This document shows positions 1 through 9,509 of a DNA stretch of 19,491 nt, piece after piece. A program made the position numbers and the translations under genes. Under the pieces are notes generated by a model. It ran no database searches. It was not told the DNA's origin and saw only the letters and a list, made by a program, of their open reading frames with translations. Location: contig JAOUGQ010000020.1 in NCBI GenBank assembly GCA_029865515.1, positions 1 through 19,491 of the forward strand. Reading direction: 5' to 3'. The stretch comes from Nitrospirota bacterium. GTDB lineage: Bacteria; Nitrospirota; Nitrospiria; Nitrospirales; UBA8639. Each line of letters opens with the position of its first letter. Within the stretch, counting starts at the first letter, position 1.

Positions 1-291
1 AACCTGCCGAATCGGACGAATTTCAACTGGAACCTGATAAGAAGCCCCACCAACCCTTCTTGACTTCACCTCGACCATAGGCTTCACGTTCCCAAGAGCG
101 GCATGAAATACCTTAAGCGGCTCATCGCCGGTCTTCTCCCTTACAATATCAAAGGCTCCATAGCACACCCTTTCAGCCGTACTCTTCTTCCCGTCTTGCA
201 GGAGAATGTTCAAAAACCTCCCCACAACTTGATCCTTATACCTTGAATCCTGGACTACCTTTTGACGGAGAACGAGTGGCCTACGTGGCAT
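1..291 (-). CDS. rpsG: 30S ribosomal protein S7, C-terminus cut by the window edge
   Basis: Ribosomal protein S7 organises the 3' major domain (head) of 16S rRNA and contacts tRNA near the E site. The frame opens at ATG 291-289 with MPRRPLVLRQKV and runs 97 codons without a stop to the edge of the window, ending in PIRQV. The usual length is about 156 residues, so roughly the last 60 are missing. The S7 core is recognisable in the LQDGKKSTAE and KPMVEVKSRRVGG stretches. A modest SD (TTAGGA) lies about 11 nt before the ATG. It follows rpsL by 59 bp, the classical str-operon order; fusA would be expected next, outside the window. Confidence 0.95.
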   Translation of the reverse strand, partial: MPRRPLVLRQKVVQDSRYKDQVVGRFLNILLQDGKKSTAERVCYGAFDIVREKTGDEPLKVFHAALGNVKPMVEVKSRRVGGASYQVPVEIRPIRQV

Positions 292-350
292 ATAAATTTT
301 TTCCTAACAAATTATCAAATCAGATGTTGGTAAAAACACAAAGAAGCAGG

Positions 351-722
351 CTACTTTGGACGCTTCGCTCCATACTTAGACCGACCCTGCTTTCGATTCG
401 CAACTCCAACAGCATCCAAAGCCCCACGGATCATATGATACCGAACCCCAGGAAGGTCTTTTACGCGGCCACCTCTAACCAAAACAATAGAATGCTCCTG
501 CAGATTATGACCTACCCCAGGGATATATGCGGTAACTTCGAGGCCGGTAGTCAAACGGACTCGCGCCACTTTTCTTAAAGCTGAATTTGGCTTTTTCGGA
601 GTGGTGGTATATACCCGAAGACACACCCCCCTTCTCTGGGGGCACTGATTTAAAGCGGAACTCTTACTTTTAGCTTTTATCGCCTTACGGCCGACTCGGA
701 TTAATTGATTAACTGTTGGCAT
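351..722 (-). CDS. rpsL: 30S ribosomal protein S12
   Basis: S12 sits at the decoding centre of the 30S subunit and affects translational accuracy. The 123-residue protein is normal length and starts MPTVNQLIRVGR at an ATG. Both loops linked to streptomycin response are wild type: TPKKPNSA with Lys43/Lys44 and GGRVKDLPGVRYH with Lys88. Asp89 of that loop corresponds to the Asp that is methylthiolated in E. coli. The SD is weak (GGAA or AAGAAG upstream). The gene lies 121 bp after rpoC with a good promoter in the gap, and 59 bp before rpsG. A streptomycin-sensitive S12 is inferred from these residues. Confidence 0.98.
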   Translation of the reverse strand: MPTVNQLIRVGRKAIKAKSKSSALNQCPQRRGVCLRVYTTTPKKPNSALRKVARVRLTTGLEVTAYIPGVGHNLQEHSIVLVRGGRVKDLPGVRYHMIRGALDAVGVANRKQGRSKYGAKRPK

Positions 723-778
723 AAATTTTCCGTATCTTCTTTACAAATTTCTCTTCAACCATCTAGGGGAACCTGACG

Positions 779-807
779 ATCTTATAGATTCATTGTCCTT
801 ATGTCAA
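779..807 (-). promoter_or_regulatory. Sigma-70-type promoter for rpsL-rpsG
   Basis: On the minus strand TTGACA (807-802), a perfect -35, is followed after 17 nt by TAAGAT (784-779, four of six matches to TATAAT); TATAAG at 786-781 gives an alternative -10 with a 15-nt spacer. Initiation would fall near 772, about 50 nt before the rpsL ATG. The elements are bracketed by the inverted repeat GATCTT/AAGATC. The site would let the str operon be transcribed apart from rpoBC. Prediction from sequence only. Confidence 0.55.
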
Positions 808-843
808 GATCATTGAACTATTTAAACTCTTAAATTTTAGCTA

Positions 844-3800
844 TCAACCACTTGACAATTTAATTTTATCCACACCGATTGGCTCTTCAGAAGGCAACAC
901 CCCCTCTTCCGTTCGCTTAGGAACAAATGTTTCCCGGTACTCACCCCAACCAGTACCAGCAGGAATCAACCTACCCACAATCACATTTTCTTTTAATCCA
1001 CGCAAGTCATCCGTTCGTCCATTTATAGCAGCTTCCGTGAGAACCCGGGTTGTCTCTTGGAATGACGCACCTGAAATAAAGCTATCAGTACTGAGAGAAG
1101 CTTTTGTAATTCCAAGCAACACAGGCTTTCCTAAAGCCGGTTTCCCTCCCTCGGAAAGAACCTTCTCATTTTCATCGTCAAAAACAGATTTATTGACTTG
1201 CGTTCCCGGCAAGAATGAACTATCGCCAGCATCTTCTATTCTCACCTTTTTCAGCATTTGCCGCGTGATAACCTCAATGTGTTTGTCATTAATTACCACA
1301 CCCTGAAGGCGATAGACCTCTTGAACCTCATTCACCAAATACTTCTGCAATTCACGCGGACCCAAAACGCTCAGAATATCATGCGGATTAGCAGATCCAT
1401 CCATCAAGGGCTCCCCTGCGCGAACCCAATCCCCTTCATGAACATTAACGTGTCGCCCCCGTGGTATAAAATACTCCTTCACATCGCCAATTTTATTATC
1501 CACGACAACCTTGCGAAGCCCCTTCACAAAACCTCCAAAAGACACCTCTCCATCAATTTCACTTACCACGGCATGCTCTTTCGGCTTTCTCGCTTCGAAC
1601 AATTCAGCCACACGAGGCAACCCGCCGGTAATATCCTTGGTCTTGGTCGTTTCTCTTGGAATTTTTGCCAACACATCCCCGGGGTACACCGTGGCACCCT
1701 TTTCCACAAAAATATGGGCTCCCACCGGAAGAAGGTAACGGGCAGGTGAACTTGAAGAAAGCTTTGCAGTTTTTCCAGACTCGTCCTTGACAGACAATCG
1801 TGGACGCAAATTGGTCCCTGCTTGCTCGATCACCACACGACGCGAAAGTCCCGTGACTTCATCCACCTCCTCTTTCATGGTGACCCCTTCCGTGATGTCA
1901 CCGAAAGCTACCCTTCCCCCAACTTCCGTCAAAATCGTAAGAGAGTAGGGATCCCACTCAACAAACTTTTGTCCAATCTCGACCTTTCCACCATCTTTTA
2001 TTTTTATCTTAGCTCCATACACCACTGGATATTTTTCCCGTTCGCGCCCAGTCTCATCACATACCGCAACTTTGGCATTTCTTACCATTACCACCCAATC
2101 TCCTTGTTGGGTCTTTACGGCAATACCGGGATTATGGAAATCAGCATTTTTCTTAGCGTCAAAACTTAAAAATTTAATCGTTCCATCATGTTTCGATGCG
2201 AGAACAGTTTGCTCCACGACTTTACTGGCCGTGCCTCCAATATGAAAAGTCCGCATAGTCAACTGAGTACCAGGCTCCCCGATAGACTGAGCCGCAATGA
2301 CTCCAACCGGCTCCCCCTTCTCCACAAGACGGCCCCGGGCCAAATCTCTACCGTAACACTTGGCACACACCCCCCACCGAGATTGACACGTGAGGACAGA
2401 ACGAATTTTCACATGATCAATTCCGGCTTCCACGATAGTCTTACAAAGATCCTCATTTAACTCTTCATGAGCCTTAACAATAATTTCTTGAGTAACGGGA
2501 TCATGCACATCCTCCGCTGTTAAGCGCCCGAGAATGCGCTCATCCAGCGGTTGAATCACTTCCCCGCCCTCCACCAAGGCCGACACAATAATGCCATCGG
2601 TCGTCAAACAATCAGGCTCACTGATAATCACATCCTGCGCCGTATCCACGAGCCGCCTGGTGAGATATCCTGAATTGGCCGTCTTCAGGGCCGTATCGGC
2701 GAGCCCCTTTCTCGCTCCATGCGTAGAAATGAAATATTGCAAGACCGTCAGACCTTCACGAAAATTGGCCGTAATAGGCGTTTCAATGATTTCCCCTGAA
2801 GGTTTGGCCATGAGACCGCGCATCCCACCCAATTGCCGAATCTGCTGAGAACTTCCACGAGCACCTGAATCCGCCATCATATAGATAGGATTAAGGCCCT
2901 CCGCTGCTCCCCGTCCACCCCCCTCACTAATTTCCTTCATCATTTCTATGGCGACTTGTTCGCCAACGTGAGCCCAAATATCGATAACCTTGTTGTACCG
3001 TTCACCGTTGGTAATCAACCCTTCACTGTATTGATCATGCACTTGCAACACATCCACTTCTGCCCGCTTGATTAATTCCACCTTACGAGAAGGAATATGC
3101 ATATTGTCGATACAAATCGAAACACCAGCCCTAGTGGCATAGGTGAACCCTAAGTCCTTTAATCGATCAAGCATAACGACCACTTCATGCAGACCGGCCT
3201 GGCGATAAACACGATCCACTAATTTGGTCAGTTCCTTTTTCGTCATGAGCTGATTCACATGCGAAAATGGCATGCTAGACGGCAAAATCTCAGAGAGAAG
3301 AACTCGGCCAACCGTTGTATCAATTAAATCCCCATCAATCCGAACTTTAATTCTGGCCTGCTCCTCGACTTCCTGCGCATCATAGGCGATCCGGACTTCA
3401 TCGGTAGATGAAAAGATCTTCCCTTCTCCACGGGCACCATCACGGTCCTTGGTCAACCAATAACACCCCAACACCATGTCCTGAGAGGGAATCGACAACG
3501 GTCGCCCATTGGCCGGAGAAAGAACATTATTTGCCGCCATCATCAATACCCGACACTCAATTTGCGCTTCCACCGAAAGTGGAACGTGCACAGCCATTTG
3601 ATCTCCGTCAAAGTCCGCATTAAAAGCCGCACAGACTAACGGATGAAGACGAATAGCCTTCCCTTCAACCAGAATTGGATCAAATGCCTGAATCCCCAGT
3701 CGATGAAGCGTGGGAGCACGATTCAGCATAACTGGGTGCTCCCGAATCACTTCATCAAGCACATCCCATACTTCAGGACGCTCCTTCTCAACCAATCGCT

Positions 3801-4995
3801 TGGCACTCTTGATAGTGGTGGCCGCTCCACGTTCTTCCAATTTGTGGAAGATAAAGGGCTTAAATAATTCCAACGCCATTTTTTTAGGCAACCCGCATTG
3901 GTTAAGCCGTAATTCCGGACCAACCACAATGACCGAACGCCCAGAATAATCAACCCGCTTCCCAAGAAGGTTCTGCCTAAAACGACCTTGCTTCCCTTTC
4001 AACATATCACTCAAAGACTTCAATGGACGCTTATTCGCTCCACGAATCACCCGACCCCTACGGCCATTATCAAACAGCGCATCGACCGCTTCCTGAAGCA
4101 TACGCATTTCATTACGGATGATCACTCCAGGAGCTTTCAATTCTACCAATCGCTTAAGACGGTTATTGCGGTTAATCACCCGACGGTAGAGATCATTGAG
4201 ATCCGAGGTAGCGAATCGGCCACCATCCAAAGGCACCAGTGGCCGAAGCTCCGGCGGCAGAACCGGAATGGCATCCATAATCATCCATTCCGGATTATTG
4301 CCGGACTTATGAAACGCTTCAATCACCTTTAACCGCTTCGTAAGCTTTTTCCCCACAGCTGCGGAGGTCGTACTCTTGATCTTGACATGCCGCTCATCCC
4401 ACAAGGCATTAATATCGACCTTTCGCAACAATTCACGAATGGCCTCGGCACCAATACCCACCTTAAAAGTATTGACTCCATATTCCTCTACACACTCACG
4501 ATATCTTTCCTCCGTCAATAACTCTCGTTCCTTCAAATTGGTATTGCCCGGATCCAGAACGACGTACGCCTCAAAATAGAGAATCTTCTCCAACTGCTTT
4601 AAACTCATATCTAAAAGGATGCCAATTCGGCTTGGTACCCCCTTTAAAAACCAAATATGAGCAACGGGAGCCGCCAATTCGATATGCCCCATTCTCTCGC
4701 GTCGAACTTTGGACTGAATGACTTCCACTCCACATTTATCACACACAATTCCGCGGTGCTTCATCCGCTTGTATTTACCGCAATTACATTCCCAGTCTTT
4801 CGTTGGTCCGAAAATTTTTGCGCAAAACAGACCATCCCGCTCCGGCTTAAAGGACCGATAGTTAATTGTCTCAGGCTTTTTCACCTCGCCGTAAGACCAT
4901 GAGCGAATCTTTTCAAGTGAAGAAATAAGAATCCGCATGGCATCAAACGAAACAGCGTCACGAGGCTTTTCAAAGAGCGAATAGATACTTTCCAA
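844..4995 (-). CDS. rpoC: DNA-directed RNA polymerase subunit beta'
   Basis: The beta' subunit carries the RNA polymerase active-site metal triad and forms the clamp. At 1383 residues it is full length. The N-terminal zinc site is Cys70, Cys72, Cys85 and Cys88, the same numbering as in E. coli. The catalytic NADFDGDQMAVH motif places Asp461, Asp463 and Asp465. The second zinc site is Cys796, Cys870, Cys877 and Cys880. The trigger-loop/bridge-helix area (MADSGARGSSQQIRQLGGMRG) is canonical. The start codon is TTG (4995-4993), chosen because GGAGG lies 7 nt upstream and the encoded MESIYSLFEK fits the family N-terminus. It ends in tandem stops, TGA then TAG. It follows rpoB by 53 bp and is surely co-transcribed with it. 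Confidence 0.98.
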   Translation of the reverse strand: MESIYSLFEKPRDAVSFDAMRILISSLEKIRSWSYGEVKKPETINYRSFKPERDGLFCAKIFGPTKDWECNCGKYKRMKHRGIVCDKCGVEVIQSKVRRERMGHIELAAPVAHIWFLKGVPSRIGILLDMSLKQLEKILYFEAYVVLDPGNTNLKERELLTEERYRECVEEYGVNTFKVGIGAEAIRELLRKVDINALWDERHVKIKSTTSAAVGKKLTKRLKVIEAFHKSGNNPEWMIMDAIPVLPPELRPLVPLDGGRFATSDLNDLYRRVINRNNRLKRLVELKAPGVIIRNEMRMLQEAVDALFDNGRRGRVIRGANKRPLKSLSDMLKGKQGRFRQNLLGKRVDYSGRSVIVVGPELRLNQCGLPKKMALELFKPFIFHKLEERGAATTIKSAKRLVEKERPEVWDVLDEVIREHPVMLNRAPTLHRLGIQAFDPILVEGKAIRLHPLVCAAFNADFDGDQMAVHVPLSVEAQIECRVLMMAANNVLSPANGRPLSIPSQDMVLGCYWLTKDRDGARGEGKIFSSTDEVRIAYDAQEVEEQARIKVRIDGDLIDTTVGRVLLSEILPSSMPFSHVNQLMTKKELTKLVDRVYRQAGLHEVVVMLDRLKDLGFTYATRAGVSICIDNMHIPSRKVELIKRAEVDVLQVHDQYSEGLITNGERYNKVIDIWAHVGEQVAIEMMKEISEGGGRGAAEGLNPIYMMADSGARGSSQQIRQLGGMRGLMAKPSGEIIETPITANFREGLTVLQYFISTHGARKGLADTALKTANSGYLTRRLVDTAQDVIISEPDCLTTDGIIVSALVEGGEVIQPLDERILGRLTAEDVHDPVTQEIIVKAHEELNEDLCKTIVEAGIDHVKIRSVLTCQSRWGVCAKCYGRDLARGRLVEKGEPVGVIAAQSIGEPGTQLTMRTFHIGGTASKVVEQTVLASKHDGTIKFLSFDAKKNADFHNPGIAVKTQQGDWVVMVRNAKVAVCDETGREREKYPVVYGAKIKIKDGGKVEIGQKFVEWDPYSLTILTEVGGRVAFGDITEGVTMKEEVDEVTGLSRRVVIEQAGTNLRPRLSVKDESGKTAKLSSSSPARYLLPVGAHIFVEKGATVYPGDVLAKIPRETTKTKDITGGLPRVAELFEARKPKEHAVVSEIDGEVSFGGFVKGLRKVVVDNKIGDVKEYFIPRGRHVNVHEGDWVRAGEPLMDGSANPHDILSVLGPRELQKYLVNEVQEVYRLQGVVINDKHIEVITRQMLKKVRIEDAGDSSFLPGTQVNKSVFDDENEKVLSEGGKPALGKPVLLGITKASLSTDSFISGASFQETTRVLTEAAINGRTDDLRGLKENVIVGRLIPAGTGWGEYRETFVPKRTEEGVLPSEEPIGVDKIKLSSG

Positions 4996-5002
4996 GTTCG
5001 TT

Positions 5003-5007
5003 CCTCC
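5003..5007 (-). promoter_or_regulatory. Shine-Dalgarno that fixes the rpoC TTG start
   Basis: GGAGG on the minus strand ends 7 nt before TTG 4995-4993. The next in-frame ATG (codon 20) would remove conserved N-terminal residues, so this site supports the TTG start. Confidence 0.7.
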
Positions 5008-5048
5008 GATTATGTTGAATGGTGGGGATGCACAATCAGACTACTGGC

Positions 5049-8000
5049 TTAATCAGCAGATTTGATAAGCTCCACATCCAACCCCAAACTCTGCAATTCC
5101 TTTACTAAGACGTTAAAGGACTCCGGAAGACCCGGCTCAAGGAAGTTCTCTCCCTTCACGATCGCTTCATACATTCGAGACCGTCCAGGCACATCGTCGG
5201 ATTTCACAGTCAAAAACTCCTGCAAAGTGGAAGCCGCCCCATACGCCTGAAGAGCCCAGACCTCCATCTCTCCCAAGCGCTGACCACCAAATTGAGCTTT
5301 TCCTCCAAGCGGTTGTTGCGTCACCAGCGAATACGGACCTATTGAGCGAGCATGAATTTTATCGTCAACCAAATGATGAAGCTTCAACATATACATATAA
5401 CCAACCGTAACCGGACTCTTAAACGGTTCCCCTGTACGACCATCATAGACCACAGATTGCCCTGACTCCGGAAGGTTCGCTTTTTTCAATAATTCTTTTA
5501 TTTCTCTTTCGGATGCTCCATCAAACACAGGGGTTTCAACCTGAATACCAAGAGCTTTTGCCGCCCAACCCAAATGAGTCTCCAGAATTTGTCCCACATT
5601 CATCCGAGAGGGAACCCCAAGAGGATTTAGAACGATCTGAACAGGCGTTCCATCCGGGAGATACGGCATGTCCTCTTCAGCCATGATCCGAGAAACGACC
5701 CCTTTGTTTCCATGACGGCCAGCCATTTTATCGCCCACAGCAATTTTCCGCTTAATCGCTAAATAGACCTTGACAAGCTTAATAACCCCAGGAGGCAATT
5801 CATCACCCCGTCGAAGCCTCCCGACCTTTTCATCATATTGCGTTTGCAAGATCTCGATTTGGTCTTTAGCCTCCCGCTCGATCTCATCCAATTTCTTTTG
5901 CTCTTCAGCATCAGCCAAAATTACACGCCGCGCATCATCGTCAGACAATTTGCGAAGAACTTCAGCCGTGATCCGCCCCTTCTTTTTCAGAATCACTTCC
6001 CCACTATCAGGATCCATCAGATCCCGTCCGACAAATTGCCCAAGCAACAGCTTACGGATCTTACGATTTCGCTCTTCCTCGATAATCCGCAATTCCTCCT
6101 GATAGTCTCGCTCGACCTTTACGCGATCATCCGTTTCAATGGTCCGTGACCGCTCATCTTTATCCACTCCTTTTCGGGAGAAAATCTTGACATCAACGAC
6201 AATACCTTCTATGCCAGGAGGAACTTGAAGCGAGGTATCCTTCACATCCCCTGCTTTCTCACCAAAAATTGCCCGTAACAGCTTTTCTTCAGGCGTTAGC
6301 TGGGTCTCTCCTTTAGGGGTAACTTTTCCAACAAGAATATCGCCAGGCTTAACTTCTGCGCCGATTCGCACAATGCCACTTTCATCTAAATTTCGAAGAG
6401 CCTCTTCGCCAAGGTTAGGAATGTCTCGGGTAATTTCCTCTTTTCCTAACTTGGTGTCACGCGCCTCCACTTCAAATTCTTCGATATGGATGGACGTGAA
6501 GACATCTTCTTTGACCAATTTTTCACTCAAGAGAATCGCATCCTCATAGTTGTATCCACCCCAAGGCATAAAGGCGACCAAAGTATTTTTTCCCAACGCC
6601 AATTCCCCACGATCCATAGCCGGGCCATCCGCTAAGACCTGCCCCTTTTTTACCGGCTGCCCAACTCGAACAATAGGAGTTTGGGTGATACAAGTATTTT
6701 GGTTCGTCCGCTGAAATTTAACCAGGTCATAGGTATCAAGGATTCGCGAACCCTTCTTTTTCTCATCCTTTTCTTTGAGTCCGGCTCTCACGACAATTCT
6801 TCTCGCATCCACCGATTCAACAATTCCATCTCGTTCAGCAATAGCCAAATATCCAGAATCTCTGGCAACAACTGCTTCCATACCCGTTCCAACCAGAGGA
6901 GCCTCGCTTTTTACAGTGGGCACCGCTTGGCGTTGCATATTCGAACCCATTAGAGCACGATTTGCGTCATCATGCTCTAAAAATGGAATTAACGCCGTCG
7001 CCACACTTACTACCTGCTTAGGAGATACATCTAAATAATCCACTTTGTCGGGAGTGGTGGTCACAAATTCCCCTGCCTCTCTGGCAGTGATTGTCTCGGA
7101 AGTGAGCACCCCATCTTTATTCATAGCTGAGTTCGCTTGAGCAATGACCACCTGATCCCCATCCAACGGCGAAAGGAACTCCACTTCATCCGTCACGCGG
7201 CCTTTCCGCACCTTTCGAAAGGGCGCTTCAATAAATCCAAATTCATTGATTCTGGCATAGGTAGCTAACGAGGTAATCAAACCAATATTGGGTCCCTCTG
7301 GTGTCTCAATCGGACAAATACGGCTATAGTGAGACGGGTGAACATCCCGCACTTCGAATCCAGCCCGTTCTCTGGTCAAGCCACCAGGCCCTAAAGCTGA
7401 CAGTCTTCGCTTATGCGTGATTTCTGCCAACGGGTTAGTTTGATCCATAAACTGCGACAACTGACTTCCGGCAAAAAACTCTTTAATGGCACCAACAATA
7501 GGCTTGGCATTAATCAGGTCATGAGGTAACACGGTTTCCATATCCAGCAGATTCATTCGCTCCTTAATGCTTCGCTCCATTCTCGCCAGACCGATACGAA
7601 TTTGATTTTCCAATAACTCGCCAACCGATCGAACCCGACGATTTCCCAGATGATCGATATCATCCACCGAGCCTTTTCCAGCCTTAAGATCCACTAAACA
7701 TCTCACCACCTCGACGATGTCTTGTGCGGATAACGTCCGCTGCTCCAAAGACAAATCAAGGTTAAATCGTTTATTCATCTTTAACCTTCCCACAGGGGAA
7801 AGGTCATACCGCTTGGGATTCAAAAAGAGATTTTCGAATAATAACTTTGCGGACTCAATGGAAGGCATCTCCCCCGGTCGAAGCCGTTTATAAATTTCCA
7901 CCCAGGCTTCTTCCTTTGAATTGGTCCGTTCGGCCTCCAACGTATCCAGAATAACCGGACTGGTCGTAGGACTATCCAGATAAATAACTTTAAAACTTTC

Positions 8001-9014
8001 AACTCGACTTTCCAGAATCCGCTCCATCACCGGGGCCGTGAGTCGCTGGTTTTTCTCCAAAATGACTTCTTGGGTTGCTGGATCTACAAGCTCGGTTAAG
8101 ACCGCCCGGCCAAACAAATCCTCTTTCTTAATAGGGATTTCCTTGATCCCAGCTGAACGAATACGTCCCATAAGGGTTTTGTTGAGCTTCATGCCTTCTT
8201 TCACTAAAGGTTCAGTTGATCCCTTCTCGAAGAGATCTGCTGGAGCCCGCAATCCCGTATGAATTTCAGGATCCAGCTTGCGGAGCAATGCACCGTTAAC
8301 AACACGCACCTCTTCCACAGGATAATACATCTTCAGAAGATCATCAGTGCTAAATCCAAAACCCTTCAACAAAATGGTTGCCGGCATCTTTCTGCGACGA
8401 TCGATCCGGACATACAAAATATCTCTGGCATCATATTCAAAATCGAGCCATGACCCTCGATAAGGGATGATCCGACCGGAGAACAGGACTTTCCCACTGG
8501 AATGCGTTCGACCCTTATCATGACCAAAGGACGGCCCTGGCGATCGATGCAACTGACTAACCGCCACCCGCTCCGTGCCATTCACCATAAAAGTGCCGCG
8601 ATCAGTCATTAAAGGCAATTCCCCGACATAGACCTCCTGCTCCCTGACATCCAACACCCGATTTTTTACGGTTTTGTCTTGCTGATCAAAAACAACCAAT
8701 CGCACCCGAAGCTTTAAAGGTGCGGCAAAGGTCATTCCCTGCTCAATACATTCTCGAATGTCATACTTGGGGGTTCCCAAGGAATAGCTTGAAAATTCCA
8801 AAATGGCCGAATTATTGTAATCCATAATGGGAAACACACTTTTAAACGCCGCATGCAACCCCTTCTCCTCACGACGATCCGGCAAAATCTCCGCCTGCAA
8901 AAACTCTTCATAGGAACGGCGCTGAACTTCAACTAAATCCGGAATCTCAATATGCGTGCGAATTTTCGAAAAGCTATGTCGCTGAATGCTGCCTTCAAAG
9001 GCTGGTTGTCCCAT
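5049..9014 (-). CDS. rpoB: DNA-directed RNA polymerase subunit beta
   Basis: The beta subunit forms one pincer of RNA polymerase, the fork loop and the rifampicin pocket. It has 1321 residues, starting at ATG 9014-9012 with AAGGAG about 8 nt upstream. Rifampicin cluster I (LSQFMDQTNPLAEITHKRR) is wild type, with Asp524, His534 and Ser539 equivalent to E. coli 516, 526 and 531. The C-terminal core KIAVGDKMAGRHGNKGVVSR is intact. A charged, coiled insertion rich in Glu, Arg and Lys (EEERNRKIRKLLLG to KDQIEILQTQYDEKVG) matches the lineage-specific insert also found in Proteobacteria. One unusual site is residues 158-164, SPGPSFG, where most bacteria have SPGVFFD; see findings. It lies 93 bp after rplL and 53 bp before rpoC. 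Confidence 0.98.
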   Translation of the reverse strand: MGQPAFEGSIQRHSFSKIRTHIEIPDLVEVQRRSYEEFLQAEILPDRREEKGLHAAFKSVFPIMDYNNSAILEFSSYSLGTPKYDIRECIEQGMTFAAPLKLRVRLVVFDQQDKTVKNRVLDVREQEVYVGELPLMTDRGTFMVNGTERVAVSQLHRSPGPSFGHDKGRTHSSGKVLFSGRIIPYRGSWLDFEYDARDILYVRIDRRRKMPATILLKGFGFSTDDLLKMYYPVEEVRVVNGALLRKLDPEIHTGLRAPADLFEKGSTEPLVKEGMKLNKTLMGRIRSAGIKEIPIKKEDLFGRAVLTELVDPATQEVILEKNQRLTAPVMERILESRVESFKVIYLDSPTTSPVILDTLEAERTNSKEEAWVEIYKRLRPGEMPSIESAKLLFENLFLNPKRYDLSPVGRLKMNKRFNLDLSLEQRTLSAQDIVEVVRCLVDLKAGKGSVDDIDHLGNRRVRSVGELLENQIRIGLARMERSIKERMNLLDMETVLPHDLINAKPIVGAIKEFFAGSQLSQFMDQTNPLAEITHKRRLSALGPGGLTRERAGFEVRDVHPSHYSRICPIETPEGPNIGLITSLATYARINEFGFIEAPFRKVRKGRVTDEVEFLSPLDGDQVVIAQANSAMNKDGVLTSETITAREAGEFVTTTPDKVDYLDVSPKQVVSVATALIPFLEHDDANRALMGSNMQRQAVPTVKSEAPLVGTGMEAVVARDSGYLAIAERDGIVESVDARRIVVRAGLKEKDEKKKGSRILDTYDLVKFQRTNQNTCITQTPIVRVGQPVKKGQVLADGPAMDRGELALGKNTLVAFMPWGGYNYEDAILLSEKLVKEDVFTSIHIEEFEVEARDTKLGKEEITRDIPNLGEEALRNLDESGIVRIGAEVKPGDILVGKVTPKGETQLTPEEKLLRAIFGEKAGDVKDTSLQVPPGIEGIVVDVKIFSRKGVDKDERSRTIETDDRVKVERDYQEELRIIEEERNRKIRKLLLGQFVGRDLMDPDSGEVILKKKGRITAEVLRKLSDDDARRVILADAEEQKKLDEIEREAKDQIEILQTQYDEKVGRLRRGDELPPGVIKLVKVYLAIKRKIAVGDKMAGRHGNKGVVSRIMAEEDMPYLPDGTPVQIVLNPLGVPSRMNVGQILETHLGWAAKALGIQVETPVFDGASEREIKELLKKANLPESGQSVVYDGRTGEPFKSPVTVGYMYMLKLHHLVDDKIHARSIGPYSLVTQQPLGGKAQFGGQRLGEMEVWALQAYGAASTLQEFLTVKSDDVPGRSRMYEAIVKGENFLEPGLPESFNVLVKELQSLGLDVELIKSAD

Positions 9015-9107
9015 TCCTGTCTCCTTAAGGATTAACGGCCACTTCCACTTTCTGCTACTCCTCGAACCTTCCTAGTCCGAACTGCGTACCCTCAAAAGAA
9101 GAGAGCA

Positions 9108-9509
9108 CTACTTCACTTCGACCGTTGCACCAACGTCTTGAAGCTTCTTCTTGATGGTCTCGGACTCCTCTTTGGACACACCCTCTTTTACCGGCTTTGG
9201 AGCAGCTTCAACGAGGTCCTTGGCTTCCTTAAGACCCAAACCGGTGATTTCTCTGACCACCTTAATGACTTGAATCTTTTTGTCGGCTGGAGCGCCACCA
9301 AGAACCACCGTGAACTCCGTCTTTTCCTCCGCCGCAGGAGCGGCACCGGCAGCACCCACCGCAGCAGCCATCACTCCAACCGGAGCCGCCGCTGTCACAC
9401 CAAACCGATCCTCTAGCCCCTTAACAAGATCCGACAATTCCAGGACACTCATGCCCTCTATGGCCTTAATAAAATCTTCCTTTGACATCTTGGTCTCCGT
9501 TGCACTCAT
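9108..9509 (-). CDS. rplL: 50S ribosomal protein L7/L12 (internal start in the L10 frame)
   Basis: L7/L12 forms the mobile stalk dimers that recruit and activate translational GTPases. From ATG 9509-9507 the protein is 133 residues: an N-terminal dimerisation domain (DFIKAIEGMSVLELSDLVKG), an Ala/Pro-rich hinge (about residues 39-62), and a C-terminal domain with the conserved GLGLKEAKDLVEAAPKPVKE that contacts factors. A strong SD (AAAGGAG, 9518-9524) lies 8 nt before this ATG. ATG 9488-9486, also with a GGAG upstream, would give a 126-residue protein starting MSKEDF, closer to the usual N-terminus. Independent initiation is expected because several L7/L12 copies per ribosome are needed for each L10. 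Confidence 0.93.
   Translation of the reverse strand: MSATETKMSKEDFIKAIEGMSVLELSDLVKGLEDRFGVTAAAPVGVMAAAVGAAGAAPAAEEKTEFTVVLGGAPADKKIQVIKVVREITGLGLKEAKDLVEAAPKPVKEGVSKEESETIKKKLQDVGATVEVK

Noticed and set aside
351..722. Resistance-type S12
   Set aside because: Lys43/Lys44 and Lys88 are wild type, so no streptomycin resistance change is visible.
820..835. ATTTAA/TTAAAT hairpin after rpoC as a terminator
   Set aside because: The 6-bp stem is all A/T and no proper T-tract follows, so it is not a convincing intrinsic terminator.
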